A stretch of 64,000 bases of DNA, from the NCBI GenBank assembly GCA_027489535.1, contig JAIXZO010000015.1:62001-126000 (forward strand), given 5' to 3'. The stretch's first letter is position 1; every line of letters begins with the position of its first letter. This document shows, one piece after another, positions 45,623-54,453 of the stretch. Under the pieces are notes generated by a model that did no database searches, had not been told where the DNA came from, and saw only the letters and a list, made by a program, of their open reading frames with translations. The DNA comes from Hyphomicrobiales bacterium (GTDB lineage: Bacteria; Pseudomonadota; Alphaproteobacteria; Rhizobiales; Beijerinckiaceae). Made by a program: the position numbers and the translations under genes.

Positions 45623-46285
45623 ATGCCGCACGATCCACGCCCCGCTTCTCCGCCTGCGCGCATCACGCGCGAGGGTCGCTTCGCGCGCATCGAGCCGCTC
45701 GAGGCCGAGCGTCACGCGGAGGATCTATGGGGCGTGCTCGAAGGCCATGACCGCGTATGGGACTACATGGCCTACGGGCCGTTCGCGGATTTCGACGCCT
45801 TCGAGGCATGGCTGGAGACGCGCCAAGCCCTCGCCGACCCGCTGTCCTTCGCCGTAGTGGACAAGGCGAACGGGCGCGCCAAGGGCATCCTCACGCTGAT
45901 GGAAATCCGCCCGGCCATGGGCGTGATCGAGATCGGCCACATCCTCTTCTCGCCCGAGATGCAGAAGACCCCGCTCTCGACCGAGGCGGTGTTCCTCGCC
46001 GCCGGCTACGCCTTCGACGACCTCGGCAACCGCCGCCTCGAATGGAAATGCGACGACCGCAACGCGCCGTCCAAGCACGCCGCCGTCCGCTTCGGCTTCA
46101 CGCCGGAGGGGCTCTTCCGCAAACACATGATCATCAAGGGCCGCAACCGCGATACCGCGTGGTTCTCGATGACGGACGACGAATGGCCGGCGCGGCGCGA
46201 AGCCTTCGCGCGCTGGCTGTCCGCCGACAATTTCGACGCGGAAGGGCGGCAGCACCGCTCCCTTCGCGACCTTCACGGCCGCTGA
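45623..46285 (+). CDS. GNAT family N-acetyltransferase (RimJ/RimL type)
   Basis: A 220-aa acetyltransferase with the RimL-type layout: GRFARIEPLEAERHAEDL at the N-terminus, a central IGHILFSPEMQKTPLSTEAVFL acetyl-CoA region (around 98-119, in parts) and NRRLEWKCDDRNAPSKHAAVRFGF near 134-157. Members modify small molecules or ribosomal protein termini. It lies between the dehydratase and SDR genes on the same strand, 50 nt after the former, but has no clear metabolic link to them. Start ATG at 45623. Confidence 0.85.
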   Translation: MPHDPRPASPPARITREGRFARIEPLEAERHAEDLWGVLEGHDRVWDYMAYGPFADFDAFEAWLETRQALADPLSFAVVDKANGRAKGILTLMEIRPAMGVIEIGHILFSPEMQKTPLSTEAVFLAAGYAFDDLGNRRLEWKCDDRNAPSKHAAVRFGFTPEGLFRKHMIIKGRNRDTAWFSMTDDEWPARREAFARWLSADNFDAEGRQHRSLRDLHGR

Positions 46286-46341
46286 GGCCCAAACGAAAGC
46301 GCCAGAAAACGGCGCACCGAAAAAGACAAGGGAGACGAGAC

Positions 46342-47088
46342 GTGGCGAAACGACTTCAGGGCAAGGTGGCCGTCGTCACCGCGGCGGGTCAAGGCATCGG
46401 CCGGGCCATTGCGGAGGCCTTCGTGGCCGAAGGCGCGACCGTGTGGGCGACCGATCTCGACGTGGCCAAGCTCGACGGCCTCGCGCGCGCCAAGCGTCGC
46501 AAGCTCGACGTCCGGTCCGACAAGGCGGTCAAGGCCTTCGCCGAAAAGGTCGGCCCCATCGACATTCTCGTCAACGCGGCCGGCTACGTCCACCACGGCA
46601 ACGCGCTCACCACCGACGACAAGGCGTGGGACTTCTCCTTCGACCTGAACGTGAAGTCGATGCACCGCACCATCCAGGCCTTCCTGCCGGGCATGCTGGA
46701 AAAGGGCGCGGGCTCCATCGTCAACATCGCCTCGGGCGCAAGCTCGGTGCGCGGCATCCCCAACCGCTACGCCTACGGCACCTCGAAGGCCGCCGTGGTC
46801 GGCCTCACCAAGGCCGTCGCCGCCGACTTCATCCGCCAAGGCATCCGCTCGAACGCCATTTGCCCCGGCACCATCGAGTCGCCCTCGCTCGACCAGCGCA
46901 TCGAGACGCTCGCCAAGGACACCGCCAAACCGCTCGACGAAGTCCGTCAGGCCTTCATCGACCGCCAGCCCATCGGCCGCCTCGGCACCCCGCAGGAGAT
47001 CGCCATGATGGCCGTCTACCTCGCCGCCGACGAAAGCTCCTACACCACCGGCCAGCTGTTCCTCGTGGACGGCGGTTTCGCGCTCTGA
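46342..47088 (+). CDS. SDR family dehydrogenase, probably for a 2-keto-3-deoxy sugar acid
   Basis: A 248-aa short-chain dehydrogenase. TAAGQGIG (13-20), NAAG (78-81) and YGTSK (Tyr145, Lys149) are present, and the ending QLFLVDGGFAL is typical. The run SNAICPGTIESPSLDQRI resembles 2-keto-3-deoxy-L-fuconate or L-rhamnonate dehydrogenases. The GTG start at 46342 has GGGAGA upstream. With the preceding dehydratase it could oxidise a 2-keto-3-deoxy acid in a non-phosphorylating sugar-acid pathway. Confidence 0.85.
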   Translation: MAKRLQGKVAVVTAAGQGIGRAIAEAFVAEGATVWATDLDVAKLDGLARAKRRKLDVRSDKAVKAFAEKVGPIDILVNAAGYVHHGNALTTDDKAWDFSFDLNVKSMHRTIQAFLPGMLEKGAGSIVNIASGASSVRGIPNRYAYGTSKAAVVGLTKAVAADFIRQGIRSNAICPGTIESPSLDQRIETLAKDTAKPLDEVRQAFIDRQPIGRLGTPQEIAMMAVYLAADESSYTTGQLFLVDGGFAL

Positions 47089-47105
47089 CCTGAAGGACGA
47101 AACCC

Positions 47106-48098
47106 ATGCATATTCTCGTCATCGGCGCGGCCGGAATGGTCGGCCGCAAGCTCGTCGAGCGCCTCGCCAAGGACGGCACGCTGGGCGGCAAGGCCGTCTC
47201 CAAAGTCACGATGCACGACGTGATCGAGCCGACGGCCCCTTCGGGCGCGCCCTTCGCGGTGAAGACGCTCGCGTCGGATTTCTCCTATGCCGGCGAGGCC
47301 GAAAAGCTCGTCGTCGACAAGCCGGACGTCATCTTCCACCTCGCCGCCATCGTGTCGGGCGAGGCGGAGCAGGATTTCGACAAGGGCTACCGCATCAATA
47401 TGGACGGCTCGCGCTTCCTGTTCGAGGCCGTGCGCGCGCTCAACGTCGCATCGAACGGGGCCTACAAGCCGCGCATCGTCTTCACCTCGTCCATCGCGGT
47501 GTTCGGCGCGCCCTTCCCCGAGGCCATCGGCACGGAATTCTTCACCACCCCGCTCACCTCCTACGGCACGCAGAAAGCCATCGGCGAGCTGCTGCTGGCC
47601 GACTACACCCGCAAGGGCTTCTTCGACGGCATCGGCATCCGCCTTCCCACCATCTGCGTGCGTCCCGGCAAGCCGAACGCCGCCGCGTCGGGCTTCTTCT
47701 CCAACATCATCCGCGAGCCCCTCGCGGGTCATGAAGCCGTCCTGCCGGTCTCGGAAGACGTGCGCCACTGGCACGCCTCGCCCCGCTCGGCCGTCGGCTT
47801 CCTCATTCACGCCGCGACCATCGACGGCGAAAAGGTCGGCCACCGCCGCAACCTGACCATGCCGGGCCTGTCCTGCACGGTCGGCGAGCAGATCGAAGCC
47901 CTGCGCCGCGTCGCCGGCGACAAGGTCGTCGCCCGCATCAAGCGCGAGCCCGATCAGGCGATCATCAAGATCGTCGCCGGCTGGCCCCGCAACTTCGACG
48001 CAAGCCGCGCCGAATCCCTCGGCTTCAAAGCCGAAAAAACCTTCGACGAGATCATCAAGGTGCATCTCGACGAAGAATTGGGCGGCAAGATCGCCTGA
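47106..48098 (+). CDS. denD: NAD-dependent epimerase/dehydratase family protein, DenD-like (D-erythronate dehydrogenase)
   Basis: A 330-aa extended-SDR enzyme. GAAGMVG (8-14) binds NAD; the active-site pair is in TSYGTQK. The sequence, including FGAPFPEAIG, GIRLPTICVRPGKPNAAASGFFSNIIREPL and VRHWHASPRSA, fits DenD, which oxidises D-erythronate to the 2-oxo acid in tetronate catabolism. It is 17 nt after the SDR, so both belong to the sugar-acid unit. The companion kinase and isomerase of the erythronate path are not in the window, so a related acid is possible. Confidence 0.85.
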   Translation: MHILVIGAAGMVGRKLVERLAKDGTLGGKAVSKVTMHDVIEPTAPSGAPFAVKTLASDFSYAGEAEKLVVDKPDVIFHLAAIVSGEAEQDFDKGYRINMDGSRFLFEAVRALNVASNGAYKPRIVFTSSIAVFGAPFPEAIGTEFFTTPLTSYGTQKAIGELLLADYTRKGFFDGIGIRLPTICVRPGKPNAAASGFFSNIIREPLAGHEAVLPVSEDVRHWHASPRSAVGFLIHAATIDGEKVGHRRNLTMPGLSCTVGEQIEALRRVAGDKVVARIKREPDQAIIKIVAGWPRNFDASRAESLGFKAEKTFDEIIKVHLDEELGGKIA

Positions 48099-48128
48099 CG
48101 GCAACGCAAGCCCGTCATCACCAAAACC

Positions 48129-48160
48129 TGTCATCCCGGGCCGCGAAGCGGACCCGGGAC
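48129..48160. repeat. REP-like element of the GTCATCCCGGG family
   Basis: GTCATCCCGGG and CCCGGGA arms flank a short CGCGAAGCG loop. It is related to the longer palindrome at 42221-42270. Confidence 0.7.
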
Positions 48161-48191
48161 CCAAACTTTCTGACCATCGACCCCTCAAAAA

Positions 48192-48314
48192 CCGTCATTG
48201 CGAGGAGCGAAGCGACGCGGCAATCCAGAGCCACGCGCTCGATGGCCGAACGACGCGCCTCAAGGCTCCACGTCGGCCGTCAACTGGATTGCTTCGCTGC
48301 GCTCGCAATGACGG
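48192..48314. repeat. Inverted pair of GTCATTGCGAGGAGCGAAGC-type repeats
   Basis: One copy (48192-48228) and an opposite-facing copy (48284-48314) lie 55 nt apart between the convergent denD and clpB genes. Their outer parts (CCGTCATTGCGAG and CTCGCAATGACGG) are fully complementary and could fold into one large hairpin. Confidence 0.75.
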
Positions 48315-48341
48315 ACAGTTGTCATCCCGAGCTACCCCCGC

Positions 48342-50963
48342 TCAGTTCAGCTTCACCTTCGGCGGCCGCTGCTCGCGCACCACCGGGTGCTCGCCGATGA
48401 TGAGCCCCAGCGCACCCGCCGAGACCGGCACCGTGTCCCCGTCGCGGACCTTTCCGGAGAGGATCAGCTCGGCCAACGGGTCCTGCACGTTCTTCTGGAT
48501 CACGCGCTTGAGCGGCCTTGCGCCGTAGGCGGCGTCGTAGCCGTGGTCGGCGAGCCATTGCCGCGCGTCGGGCTCCAGCTCCACCGTGATCTTGCGCTCC
48601 TCCAGCAGCTTGCGAAGCCGCCCCAGCTGAATGTCGACGATGGCGCCCATCTGGTCGCGCTGCAGCCGGTGGAACAGGATGATCTCGTCCACGCGGTTGA
48701 GGAATTCCGGCCGGAAATGCGAGCGCACCACCGCCATCACCTCGTCGCGCACGGCGTCCGAATCCTCGCCTTCCGGCTGGTTGACCAGATATTCCGCCCC
48801 GAGATTCGAGGTCATGATGATGATCGTGTTGCGGAAATCGACCGTCCGGCCCTGCCCGTCCGTCAGCCGCCCGTCGTCGAGCACCTGCAGCAGCACGTTG
48901 AACACGTCGGGATGCGCCTTCTCGATCTCGTCGAACAGCACCACCTGATAGGGCCGCCGACGCACCGCTTCCGTCAGCGCGCCGCCTTCCTCGTAGCCCA
49001 CATAGCCGGGAGGCGCGCCGATCAGCCGGGCCACCGAGTGCTTCTCCATATATTCGGACATGTCGATGCGCAGCAGCGCCGACTCGTCGTCGAACATGAA
49101 GGCCGCCAGCGCCTTGGTCAGCTCCGTCTTGCCGACGCCCGTCGGCCCGAGGAACATGAACGAGCCGATGGGCCGGTGCGGATCCTGCAAGCCCGCCCGC
49201 GCGCGCCGCACCGCCGTCGAGACCGCCGCCACCGCTTCGGCCTGGCCGACGACGCGCTGCGCGATCTTCTCTTCCATGCGCAGCAGCTTGTCGCGCTCGC
49301 CTTCGAGCATCCGGTCCACCGGCACGCCGGTCCAGCGCGACACCACCTGCGCCACGTCGTTGGCCGTCACCGCCTCGTCGACCAGCGCCGCCGGGCCGCC
49401 GTCATTGGCCTCCACCACCGCGAGCCGCTTCTCCAGATCGGGGATCGCGCCATAGGCCAATTCGCCCGCCCGCTGATACTCGCCGCGCCGCTGCGCGATG
49501 GCGAGATCGTTGCGCGCCTGCTCCAGCTGTTCCTTCAGCTTCTGCGCGTCGTTCAGCTTTTCCTTCTCCGCCTTCCAACGGCTCGTCAGCGTCGAGGATT
49601 TCTCCTCGAGGTCCGACAGCTCCTTTTCGAGCCGCTCGAGCCGATCCTTCGAGCCCTGATCCGTCTCCCGCTTCAGCGCTTCCTGCTCGATGCGCAGCTG
49701 CACGATCCGGCGGTCCAGCTCGTCGAGTTCCTCGGGTTTGGAATCCACCTGCATGCGCAGTCGCGATCCCGCTTCGTCCACGAGGTCGATGGCCTTGTCC
49801 GGCAGGAAACGATCCGTGATGTAGCGGTTGGACAGCGTCGCCGCGGCCACGATCGCGCCGTCGGTGATGCGCACCCCGTGATGGAGTTCATACTTCTCCT
49901 TCAAACCGCGCAGAATGGAGATCGTGTCCTCCACCGTCGGCTCGGACACGAACACCGGCTGGAAGCGCCGCGCCAGCGCCGCATCCTTTTCCACATGCTT
50001 GCGATATTCGTCGAGCGTCGTCGCGCCGATGCAATGCAGCTCGCCGCGCGCCAAGGCGGGCTTCAGCAGGTTGGACGCGTCCATCGCCCCGTCCGCCTTT
50101 CCGGCCCCCACCAGCGTATGCATCTCGTCGATGAACAGGATGATGCCGCCCTCCGCCGAGGTCACTTCCGAGAGCACGGCCTTCAACCGCTCCTCGAACT
50201 CGCCGCGATATTTCGCCCCGGCGATCAGCGAGCCCATGTCGAGCGCCAGCAACTGCTTGTCCTGCAGGCTTTCGGGCACGTCGCCGTTGACGATGCGCAG
50301 CGCCAAGCCTTCGGCGATGGCGGTCTTGCCCACGCCGGGTTCGCCGATCAGCACGGGGTTGTTCTTCGTCCGGCGGGAGAGAACCTGAATGGCCCGACGG
50401 ATTTCCTCGTCGCGGCCGATCACCGGGTCCAGCTTGCCCTCGCGCGCCGCCTGCGTCAGGTCGCGGGCGTATTTCTTCAGCGCGTCATAGGCGTTCTCGG
50501 CCGTCGCGTTGTCGGCGGTGCGGCCCTTGCGCAATTCGTTGATGGCGGTGTTGAGCGCCTGCGGCGTCAATCCCGCCGTCGCCAGCGCGCGGCCGGCATC
50601 GGTGTCCTTCTCCGTCGCGATCGCCAGCAGCAGCCGCTCCGCCGTCACATAGCTGTCGCCGGATTTCTGGGCGATCTTCTGGGCCGTATCGAACAGCCGC
50701 ACGATGTCGCGCGTCGGCTGCGGCTGCGAGGCCGCGCCGGAGACTTTCGCCTGTTTCGCGAGAAGCTCCTCGACACTGCGCAGGGCCATGCGCGCATCGC
50801 CGCCCGCCCGGCCGATCAAGCCCGAAGCGAGCCCTTCGGGGTCGTCGAGCAGCACTTTCAGCAGATGTTCCGTGCCGAGCTGCGGATGCCCCTCGCGCAT
50901 CGCGAGCATCTGCGCCGATTGCACGAAGCCTTTCGCGCGGTCCGTGAATTTCTCGAAATCCAT
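48342..50963 (-). CDS. clpB: ATP-dependent disaggregase ClpB
   Basis: An 873-aa AAA+ protein that, with the DnaK system, resolubilises aggregated proteins. N-domain (1-145), first AAA with Walker A GEPGVGKT (207-214), a coiled-coil middle domain (about 400-520, [22 protein letters not shown]), second AAA with GPTGVGKTE, and a D2 small domain. Length is normal. ATG at 50963 has GGGAGA; an upstream frame to 51014 is not supported. It is the leftmost member of the conserved housekeeping block and is divergent from the MOSC gene. No HrcA or RpoH element could be confirmed. Confidence 0.95.
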   Translation of the reverse strand: MDFEKFTDRAKGFVQSAQMLAMREGHPQLGTEHLLKVLLDDPEGLASGLIGRAGGDARMALRSVEELLAKQAKVSGAASQPQPTRDIVRLFDTAQKIAQKSGDSYVTAERLLLAIATEKDTDAGRALATAGLTPQALNTAINELRKGRTADNATAENAYDALKKYARDLTQAAREGKLDPVIGRDEEIRRAIQVLSRRTKNNPVLIGEPGVGKTAIAEGLALRIVNGDVPESLQDKQLLALDMGSLIAGAKYRGEFEERLKAVLSEVTSAEGGIILFIDEMHTLVGAGKADGAMDASNLLKPALARGELHCIGATTLDEYRKHVEKDAALARRFQPVFVSEPTVEDTISILRGLKEKYELHHGVRITDGAIVAAATLSNRYITDRFLPDKAIDLVDEAGSRLRMQVDSKPEELDELDRRIVQLRIEQEALKRETDQGSKDRLERLEKELSDLEEKSSTLTSRWKAEKEKLNDAQKLKEQLEQARNDLAIAQRRGEYQRAGELAYGAIPDLEKRLAVVEANDGGPAALVDEAVTANDVAQVVSRWTGVPVDRMLEGERDKLLRMEEKIAQRVVGQAEAVAAVSTAVRRARAGLQDPHRPIGSFMFLGPTGVGKTELTKALAAFMFDDESALLRIDMSEYMEKHSVARLIGAPPGYVGYEEGGALTEAVRRRPYQVVLFDEIEKAHPDVFNVLLQVLDDGRLTDGQGRTVDFRNTIIIMTSNLGAEYLVNQPEGEDSDAVRDEVMAVVRSHFRPEFLNRVDEIILFHRLQRDQMGAIVDIQLGRLRKLLEERKITVELEPDARQWLADHGYDAAYGARPLKRVIQKNVQDPLAELILSGKVRDGDTVPVSAGALGLIIGEHPVVREQRPPKVKLN

Positions 50964-51096
50964 GTCGATCTCCCGTGGCCGTGCAACCCCGTCCCTTCCG
51001 GGCCCGGTCCGCACTCCCTCTTTACGAATGGTCCCTCGCGAGGCGACCGTCCATCAGGTAGATAGGTGCGGGCAATTCGGCACGGAAGGGGCGCAG

Positions 51097-51861
51097 ATGC
51101 AGGAAACCGCAACGGTGGAGTCGGTTTGGCGCTATCCCGTCAAAGGCCTGTCTCCCGAACGCCTCGCATCCGTCACGCTCACGCCCGGCGATCCTCTGCC
51201 GAACGACCGGCGCTACGCCTTCGAAAACGGCCCCTCGGGCTTTGATCCGGCCGCGCCGACGCACTTCAAGAAGACCCACTTCATCATGCTCGCGCGCAAC
51301 GAGCGTCTCGCGACGCTGCGCACCCGCTATGAGGACGCGACGACAACGCTCGTCATCGAGACCGGCACCGAAACCGTCCGCGCCGATCTGTCCACCGCCG
51401 ACGGCCGCGCGTCCGTCGAGGCCTTCTTCAAGGCCTTCATGCCCGTCGAACTGCGCGGCGAGCCGAAGCTGCTCGAAAGCCCCGGCTTCAGCTTCTCCGA
51501 CACGCCCGCCCGCGTCGTCTCGATCATCAACCTGTCGAGCGTCGTCGCTTTGGAGCAGCGCATCGGCCGTCCGGTCGATCCGCTGCGGTTCCGCGGCAAT
51601 CTCCACGTCACTGGCCTGCCGCCTTGGGGCGAGTTCGACCTGCTCGACCGCGAGCTCCACGTCGAGGGCGGGCCGCGCCTCAAAGTGGTCAAGCGCATCC
51701 GGCGCTGCGCCGCGACCGACGTGGACCCGGTCACCGGCATCCGCGACCTCGCCATTCCCCGCACCCTCGACGATGCCTACGGCCACACCGATTGCGGCAT
51801 CTATGCCGAAGTGATCGAAGGCGGAGAATTGGCCGCGGGCGCGCAGTTGAGGGTCGTTTGA
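51097..51861 (+). CDS. MOSC domain-containing protein
   Basis: A 254-aa protein with an N-terminal MOSC_N beta-barrel-like part (VESVWRYPVKGLSPERLASVTL, about 7-28, in two pieces) and the MOSC core with RFRGNLHV and a conserved Cys in RIRRCAATDVDPVTG. Relatives carry sulfur or molybdenum cofactor chemistry and oxidise or reduce N-hydroxylated substrates. ATG at 51097 has GAAGGGG upstream. It is alone on the plus strand within a minus-strand block. Confidence 0.85.
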   Translation: MQETATVESVWRYPVKGLSPERLASVTLTPGDPLPNDRRYAFENGPSGFDPAAPTHFKKTHFIMLARNERLATLRTRYEDATTTLVIETGTETVRADLSTADGRASVEAFFKAFMPVELRGEPKLLESPGFSFSDTPARVVSIINLSSVVALEQRIGRPVDPLRFRGNLHVTGLPPWGEFDLLDRELHVEGGPRLKVVKRIRRCAATDVDPVTGIRDLAIPRTLDDAYGHTDCGIYAEVIEGGELAAGAQLRVV

Positions 51862-51865
51862 GCCT

Positions 51866-52438
51866 CTAATTCTCATTCATCGACAGCGCCCCCGTGGCGG
51901 TGCGGTGCACGACCGCCGCCCGTGCGATGCCGACGCCCGCCGGCCATCGCACGGCGATCAGCCTCTCCCGCGCGATCCGCGTCACGCACACCGCGTCGCT
52001 CTGGTTGCCGCCCAGCACGTGCAGCGCCTCGGCATCCTCCCCGACATAGAAGCCCACATGCCCGCCGCCCGGCCGCTTGAACACGAGCACCGCGCCCGGC
52101 GCGGGCGACGACAAGGCCCGTCCCCACTCGCTCCAGGCGAGTGCCGCGAGCGGATTTTTCGGTGAGGGCAGCCGCGCGACATGCATGCAATGGGCGACGA
52201 ACAGCCCGCACCAGGGGATATCGTCGCCCGTATAGAACGTCTCGATCCACCCGCCGCGCTCCTTCGCCCAGCCGGTGATCGTCGCGTTCGAACCCGGCCC
52301 CGGCACTTCCCGAAGGCCCTTCAGCCGCTCCGCTTCCGCCAACCACGGGACCGCCCCGCCCGCGTCGGAGCGAGGCCTCCGCCGGGCGAGCCACCCGCGC
52401 AGCGCGGCGGCGAGCGCGGCCGGCCACCGCCCGCTCAC
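51866..52438 (-). CDS. TIGR02594-type putative peptidoglycan hydrolase
   Basis: A 190-aa protein with the core of the TIGR02594 group, an NlpC/P60- or CHAP-like fold found in phage and gene-transfer-agent lysis modules. PWCGLFVAHCMH (about 93-104) supplies the probable catalytic Cys, and GGGHVGFYVGE the His. The GTG start at 52438 overlaps the holin stop by 4 nt; an upstream extension to 52528 would overlap that gene more. No signal peptide is seen, so it would need the holin for release. Confidence 0.75.
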   Translation of the reverse strand: MSGRWPAALAAALRGWLARRRPRSDAGGAVPWLAEAERLKGLREVPGPGSNATITGWAKERGGWIETFYTGDDIPWCGLFVAHCMHVARLPSPKNPLAALAWSEWGRALSSPAPGAVLVFKRPGGGHVGFYVGEDAEALHVLGGNQSDAVCVTRIARERLIAVRWPAGVGIARAAVVHRTATGALSMNEN

Positions 52439-52980
52439 GAGCGTTTCCCCGTCAGGCGTTCCAGCATCTCGTTCTTGGCGGCGGATCCGGCGGACGAGCC
52501 GAAATAATAGTTCAGCACCGCCGTCCATCCGGTCGCCAAAGCGCCCAGCATCACCAACACGGCCTCTCCGCCCTGCGGCTGCAATCCGTGATGCAGCACC
52601 AGCACGAGCGCCCCGAAAAAGCCCAGCGTCACCGTCGTCGCAAGGATCGCCGGCGCATGGTCGCGCAGCCGCATTTCCCGCAATCGCGCGCTGCGGCGGT
52701 CGGTGGAGGCGACGCGCTCGAGGTCGATGTCGAGTTCCCGCATCCGCATGCGGAAATCCGCCTCCGCCGTCTTCAGCGCCCCGAGATCGGCCGGCGCCGC
52801 TCCGGCGAGAACTTTGGCCACCTCCCCGATCGCCGCATCGGGTCGTCCGGTCAGCGCCTCCGCGACGGCCCGCGTCGCGAGCCCCGCGAGCGGCCCGCCC
52901 AAGGCCCCCGCAATCACGGGCGCGACGGTGGCGATCAGATCGACGAAATCGGAAAGGTCGGGAAATTCGGACGTGTCCAT
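52435..52980 (-). CDS. GTA-type holin (3-TM family)
   Basis: A 181-aa protein with an N-terminal region around IATVAPVIAGALGGPLAGLATRAVAEAL, a helical charged middle (about 86-118) and two C-terminal spans (HAPAILATTVTLGFFGALVLV and AVLVMLGALATGWTAVLNYYF), ending KNEMLERLTGK. This matches the holin family named for gene transfer agents (PF11351). It would form inner-membrane pores for lysis. ATG at 52980 has GGAG 10 nt upstream; an ATG seven codons earlier is less likely. It is coupled to the hydrolase gene. Confidence 0.72.
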   Translation of the reverse strand: MDTSEFPDLSDFVDLIATVAPVIAGALGGPLAGLATRAVAEALTGRPDAAIGEVAKVLAGAAPADLGALKTAEADFRMRMRELDIDLERVASTDRRSARLREMRLRDHAPAILATTVTLGFFGALVLVLHHGLQPQGGEAVLVMLGALATGWTAVLNYYFGSSAGSAAKNEMLERLTGKRS

Positions 52981-53021
52981 GCGGACGGCTCCATCGTGCA
53001 ATGAAACGAGAGGTCCAAACG

Positions 53022-53050
53022 AAAAAAGGAGGGCTCGAGGCCCTCCTTTT
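53022..53050 (-). terminator. Bidirectional Rho-independent terminator after the DUF4167 gene
   Basis: An 11-bp perfect stem (AAAAGGAGGGC with GCCCTCCTTTT) and 5-nt loop, with T runs on both strands. It lies about 45 nt after the DUF4167 stop and 44 nt before the holin start, so the lysis pair is probably transcribed on its own. Confidence 0.88.
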
Positions 53051-53093
53051 CGTCGTTCGATGATGTGTTTCGGCAGCTATTCCGGCTTGGGAA

Positions 53094-54110
53094 TCACTCG
53101 CCCGAATCGTCGGCTCCGACGGGCGCTTCGCCCTCGACCACCTTGCGCGGGCGTCCGCGACGGCGACGCTCTTTCACGGGGAAGCCCTCGCCCTCGGCGG
53201 CGGCGACCAGAACCGGCGCTTCGCTCGGCGCGGGCTCGGGCGCTTCCACCGGCACGGAGCGTACCGGCGCGGTGATGAACGCGGGCAGACCGGGCTGCTC
53301 GGTACCCTCGGCGGGTGCGGGCCGTTCCGGCCGGGGGCCGCGACGGTCGAAGCGGTTGAACCGCCCCTCGCGCGCCTCGCCCTCGGGGCGCGGTTCACGC
53401 GGCTGGAACTCGCGCGGTTCGCGGGGTTCACGCTGTTCGCGCGGCTGAAAATCGCGTTGCTCGCGGGGCTGCTGATCGCGCGGCTCGCGGGGCTGAAAGT
53501 CCCGCTGTTCGCGCGGCTGCTGGTCACGCGGCTCGCGCTGCTCACGGGGCTGAAAGTCGCGCTGGTCGCGCGGCTGCTGATCCCGCTGCTGGAATTCGCG
53601 ATTGCGCGGCTGGAATTCGCGGTTGCGCGGCTGGAAGTCGCGACCCTCGCGTTGCGGGAAACCGCGCGGCGAGATGTCGGGCTGCTCGCCGTCGCCGGCC
53701 TGCGGCTGCTGCGCATAGCGCGTCTCGCCCTGCTGGGCGTTGGCGAAGGCCTGTTCCTCGTCCTCGTCGTCTTCCGCGTCCTGATCGATCATCTCGTAGG
53801 GACGGAAATTCGGGTTCGCGAGGCGCATCTGCTCGTTCGCGGCGGCGATGATGCGCAGATAATGCTCGGCGTGCTGGAAGTAGTTCTCGGCGTTCACATG
53901 GTCGCCGGTGGCCTGCGCGTCGCGTCCGAGCTGCAGGTATTTCTCGGCCACGTGATGCGCGGTGCCGCGGATCTTCACGTCCGGACCGTTGGATTCATAG
54001 CTCCGCGTCAGCGGGTTCGGGCCCTTGCCGCCACCACCGCCGCCGCCGCCGCCTCCACCGCTGCCGCGGTTTCTGCCCCGGAGCCGCTTGTTCTGATGAT
54101 TGGGTCTCAT
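53094..54110 (-). CDS. DUF4167 domain-containing protein with QPRE-type repeats
   Basis: A 338-aa hydrophilic protein. The N-terminal third has basic residues, a poly-Gly tract (18-28) and the conserved DUF4167 helix around GTAHHVAEKYLQLGRDAQ and ENYFQHAEHYLRI. Residues 153-240 are a low-complexity run of QPREQRE-like units; an acidic stretch precedes it at 111-120. The C-terminus has Lys/Arg-rich KERRRRGRPRK. RNA or DNA binding is plausible. The family is typical of Hyphomicrobiales and its function is undefined. AGGAC precedes the ATG. Confidence 0.9.
   Translation of the reverse strand: MRPNHQNKRLRGRNRGSGGGGGGGGGGGKGPNPLTRSYESNGPDVKIRGTAHHVAEKYLQLGRDAQATGDHVNAENYFQHAEHYLRIIAAANEQMRLANPNFRPYEMIDQDAEDDEDEEQAFANAQQGETRYAQQPQAGDGEQPDISPRGFPQREGRDFQPRNREFQPRNREFQQRDQQPRDQRDFQPREQREPRDQQPREQRDFQPREPRDQQPREQRDFQPREQREPREPREFQPREPRPEGEAREGRFNRFDRRGPRPERPAPAEGTEQPGLPAFITAPVRSVPVEAPEPAPSEAPVLVAAAEGEGFPVKERRRRGRPRKVVEGEAPVGADDSGE
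53391..53654 (-). repeat. Intragenic short-unit repeat in the DUF4167 gene
   Basis: About 260 bp encode imperfect repeats of QPREQRD, RDQQPRE and EPRE units (residues 153-240). The unit order varies, which suggests expansion by slippage or unequal exchange. Confidence 0.8.
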
Positions 54111-54453
54111 CGAACGTCCTTATCCGTCAAGTCCAAGCCGAGAATGGGAACCGCCGTATCCGGCCGGAAACCCGGTTTTTTCGAGTGCGAAGCCCTGAAG
54201 GTCGTCCTTCGCCTCGGCGATGCGCGGCTCTGTTGCCGCATTCGCCGGGAACCGTCTTACGGTCCGCATGATGAAAGTGTTTCGGGTGTCCGCTGTCTTG
54301 CCCCGGCAGGATCGAGGATCAGCACTTCGGCGATCCGCATCGCCCCTGCACGGGGCCGGGCCATCGACGAGCGCTTCGTTCTTGCGAAATGTTGCGGCTC
54401 ACGATTCCGTCACTGCCGACATTAGTCGCTCGCAGCGTCGAAACCAAGCGGAA
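54111..54453. other. 343-nt intergenic region between DUF4167 and prmC
   Basis: No convincing gene on either strand. It must hold the DUF4167 promoter (minus strand). A bulged GC stem-loop spans about 54215-54247. A short plus-strand frame here is only the front of a shadow of prmC. Confidence 0.6.

Noticed and set aside
48387-51065. Plus-strand 892-aa open frame opposite clpB
   Set aside because: Exact antisense of a well-conserved chaperone; no domain of its own.
53457-54425. Plus-strand 322-aa open frame rich in Leu opposite DUF4167
   Set aside because: Antisense of Arg/Gln/Glu repeats gives Leu/Ala/Arg runs; no start signal and no conserved domain.
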